From contig CAJCJC010000327.1 in the NCBI GenBank assembly GCA_903970575.1, positions 1 through 7,888 on the forward strand: DNA of 7,888 bases, in the 5' to 3' direction. Shown here piece by piece: positions 6,089 through 7,888 of the stretch. Below the pieces are notes generated by a model. The model worked only from the letters and a program-made list of their open reading frames with translations, was not told the DNA's origin and did no database searches. The position numbers were made by a program, and so were the translations under genes. This DNA is from Alphaproteobacteria bacterium. Lineage in GTDB: Bacteria; Pseudomonadota; Alphaproteobacteria; BOG-932; Roseiterribacteraceae. The first letter of the stretch is position 1, and each line of letters opens with the position of its first letter.

Positions 6089-7888
6089 GTGACGTTTAAG
6101 TTCGCGCTCTCTCACGTCGTCTGTCGCGCGGTCGCCGCGCTTGGCGTTGTCGCACTCGCCGGTTCAGGGGGAGTCGCGCAGGCGCAATCTCCCGACGTCG
6201 CGGCGAGTCAGCCGGCGCCGCCCGACCCCGCGCAGGCCCTGTTCATGGAACGCTGCTCCGGCTGTCACGATCAACCGGCGAGCCGCGCGCCGGCCACCGC
6301 CTATCTGGCCACCCGGCTGCCGACCGAGATCGTCTACACGCTGACGCGCGGCGAGATGCGCAAACAGGCGGAAGGGCTGTCGATCGATCAAATCCGGTCG
6401 CTGGCGGCGTTCCTGACCCATCGGCCGATGGATGTGGAGCCCGCCCTGGACGCCAATTCCTGCGCCGCGCCGGGAAAGATCGCCGCCGACCCCAAGGAAT
6501 GGGCGGCCTGGGGGCATGACGTTCATAATACGCGATTCCAGACCGACCCAGGCTTCACGGCCGCCGATCTGCCGCGGCTGAAGGTCAAATGGGCATTCGC
6601 CCTGCCGGGGCTGACCGGCTCCCCCATCGCGGCGGGCGGCCATCTGTTCGTCAGCAGCCGGATGGGCAAGGTGGTGTCGCTCGACGCGAAAACCGGCTGC
6701 ACCTATTGGGCGTATGACGCCGGAACGCCTGTGCGGAACGCGATCGCGGTTGGCGCCGTGACGGGTGGCAAGCATGGCGCGTTTTTCGGCGACCAGAACG
6801 CGATCGTCCACGCCCTGGACGCGGAAACCGGCAAGGAGATGTGGCAAAAACGGGTGGACGATTACGCCGGCGCCCGCATTGTCGGTTCGATCACCTATTA
6901 CGACGGACGCCTTTATGTGCCCGTCACCTCCGGCGACGAGGTGGACGCGGACGATCCCGCCTATGAGTGCTGCAAATTCCGGGGCAGCGTCGTGGCGCTC
7001 GACGCGGCGACCGGCAAGACGATCTGGAAAGCCTATACCATTCAGCAGCCGCCGATGCCGACACGGGTCAATTCGGCCGGAACGCAGATGTTCGGCCCAT
7101 CGGGCGCCGGCGTGTGGGCGGCCCCCACGGTGGACGCGAAGCGCGGGATAATTTTCGTGGGCACCGGCGATTCCTATACCGCCGAGCCGACCGACGCGTC
7201 GGACGCGGTGATCGCCTATGACCTGAAGACCGGCAAGCGGCTGTGGGCCAGCCAGGTGCGCAAGGGCGACGCCTGGATATATCAGTGCGACGGCCAGCCG
7301 GTGGGCAATTGCCCGACGCCGCAGGGGCCCGATTACGATTTCTCCAGCCCGCCCTTGCTGCAGACCATGGCGAACGGCAAGGACATTCTGGTGGACGGTT
7401 CGAAATCCGCCACCGTTTACGGCTTCGACCCCGACGCCAAGGGCAAGATCCTGTGGTCGTCCACCGTGGGCGGCGGGTCCTCCCTGATACAAATCTGGGG
7501 TTCGGCGGCCGACCCGGACCGGGTCTATGTCGCGACGCCAGGCCCCGGCCTGAAGCCGGACACGGCCGGCGGCATGAGCGGCATCGCGCTGAAAGACGGC
7601 AAGACCGAATGGCGCACCGAGACACCGACCCCGGTTTGCGCCTGGGGTGAGGGCGGATGCTTCCATGCCCAGCCGGGCGCGGTGACGCTCATCCCCGGCG
7701 CGGTGTTCTCGGGCGCGCTGGACGGCCATCTGCGGGCCTATGACACGAAATCCGGCGCCATTATCTGGGACATGGATACGGCCCAGACCTATGACGCGGT
7801 GAACGGCGTGAAAGCCTATGGCGGCAATCTGGATGGCGCGGCGCAAACCGTGGCGGACGGAACGCTGTTCGTGAACTCCGGCAACGCC
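6089..7888 (+). CDS. Secreted PQQ- and heme c-dependent dehydrogenase, polyvinyl-alcohol dehydrogenase type (3' end outside window)
   Basis: Exactly 600 codons are visible, with no stop before the right edge. The GTG start has a good ribosome site. Residues 1-32 form a Sec signal peptide, with likely cleavage after AQA (30-32). A small cytochrome c domain follows, with heme site CSGCH (56-60) and a possible axial ligand Met90. A quinoprotein beta-propeller follows (about 135 onward). Seven Trp-docking-type strands of the form xxLDxxTGKxxW are visible, ending near W207, W252, W313, W386, W456, W508 and W560. The vicinal cysteines Cys294-Cys295 match the disulfide typical of PQQ alcohol dehydrogenases. 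WAAWGHDVHNTRFQ (138-151), GTGDSYT, CAWGEGGCFH (517-526) and GALDGHLRAYD match the polyvinyl-alcohol dehydrogenase (cytochrome) family, EC 1.1.2.6. The likely role is periplasmic oxidation of an alcohol, with electrons passing from PQQ to heme c. The true substrate is unknown: many homologues are named after PVA without evidence. Perhaps only a few dozen residues are missing. Confidence 0.9.
   Translation, partial: MTFKFALSHVVCRAVAALGVVALAGSGGVAQAQSPDVAASQPAPPDPAQALFMERCSGCHDQPASRAPATAYLATRLPTEIVYTLTRGEMRKQAEGLSIDQIRSLAAFLTHRPMDVEPALDANSCAAPGKIAADPKEWAAWGHDVHNTRFQTDPGFTAADLPRLKVKWAFALPGLTGSPIAAGGHLFVSSRMGKVVSLDAKTGCTYWAYDAGTPVRNAIAVGAVTGGKHGAFFGDQNAIVHALDAETGKEMWQKRVDDYAGARIVGSITYYDGRLYVPVTSGDEVDADDPAYECCKFRGSVVALDAATGKTIWKAYTIQQPPMPTRVNSAGTQMFGPSGAGVWAAPTVDAKRGIIFVGTGDSYTAEPTDASDAVIAYDLKTGKRLWASQVRKGDAWIYQCDGQPVGNCPTPQGPDYDFSSPPLLQTMANGKDILVDGSKSATVYGFDPDAKGKILWSSTVGGGSSLIQIWGSAADPDRVYVATPGPGLKPDTAGGMSGIALKDGKTEWRTETPTPVCAWGEGGCFHAQPGAVTLIPGAVFSGALDGHLRAYDTKSGAIIWDMDTAQTYDAVNGVKAYGGNLDGAAQTVADGTLFVNSGNA

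Noticed and set aside
5904..6092. A 62-codon plus-strand frame between the kinase and the dehydrogenase.
   Set aside because: The product is Arg/Pro-rich with no motif, has no ribosome binding site that I can see, and crosses the likely promoter region.
6164..7846. A 560-codon open frame on the minus strand.
   Set aside because: It lies wholly antisense to the dehydrogenase frame, which has a signal peptide, heme motif and repeated PQQ motifs. The antisense product is Arg/Gly/His-rich and unlike any family I know. Long antisense frames are common in GC-rich genes.
1..7888. A hidden defence system, mobile element or CRISPR array.
   Set aside because: All long coding stretches are explained by transporter, regulator, kinase and dehydrogenase families. 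No spaced repeats, terminal inverted repeats, integrase or transposase motifs were seen.

Overview
The window looks like chromosomal DNA of a GC-rich Gram-negative bacterium, most likely an alphaproteobacterium. I infer this from the codon use, the PotF-type periplasmic binding protein with a Sec signal, the soluble multi-PAS hybrid histidine kinase and the heme-containing PQQ dehydrogenase. The genus cannot be fixed from the sequence. I see no insertion sequence, tRNA, rRNA, CRISPR array or phage gene.

Layout. (1) Positions 1-2341, minus strand: the first three genes of a polyamine-type ABC transporter operon, transcribed right to left: binding protein (potF-like), ATPase (potG-like) and the first 60 residues of an inner-membrane permease (potH-like). 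The genes overlap by one and four bases, so they are tightly coupled. (2) Positions 2342-2588: a 247-base divergent control region with a perfect 12-bp palindrome next to a longer imperfect hairpin. (3) Positions 2589-3476, plus strand: an AraC-family regulator with a C-terminal GyrI-like ligand-binding domain. (4) Positions 3502-5874, minus strand: a soluble hybrid histidine kinase (PAS-PAS-PAS-HisKA-HATPase-receiver), convergent with the regulator across 25 bases. (5) Positions 5875-6088: a 214-base divergent intergenic region with a possible -35 element and a good ribosome binding site. (6) Positions 6089-7888, plus strand, running off the right edge: a secreted PQQ- and heme c-containing dehydrogenase of the polyvinyl-alcohol dehydrogenase type, starting at GTG.

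How they may work together. The transporter and the divergent AraC/GyrI protein form a plausible sense-and-import module. The kinase and the divergent PQQ dehydrogenase form a second plausible pair, with a cytoplasmic sensor next to a periplasmic oxidoreductase. Both pairings rest only on gene arrangement. The binding protein keeps the PotF fold signature but differs from E. coli PotF at several pocket positions as I recall them, so its substrate may not be putrescine.

I do not see a clear undescribed system. The most useful observations are the altered PotF pocket, the palindrome and hairpin in the potF-araC region, the kinase/PQQ-dehydrogenase divergent pair, and the GTG-started, edge-truncated dehydrogenase, which a finder needing ATG or a complete gene would miss.
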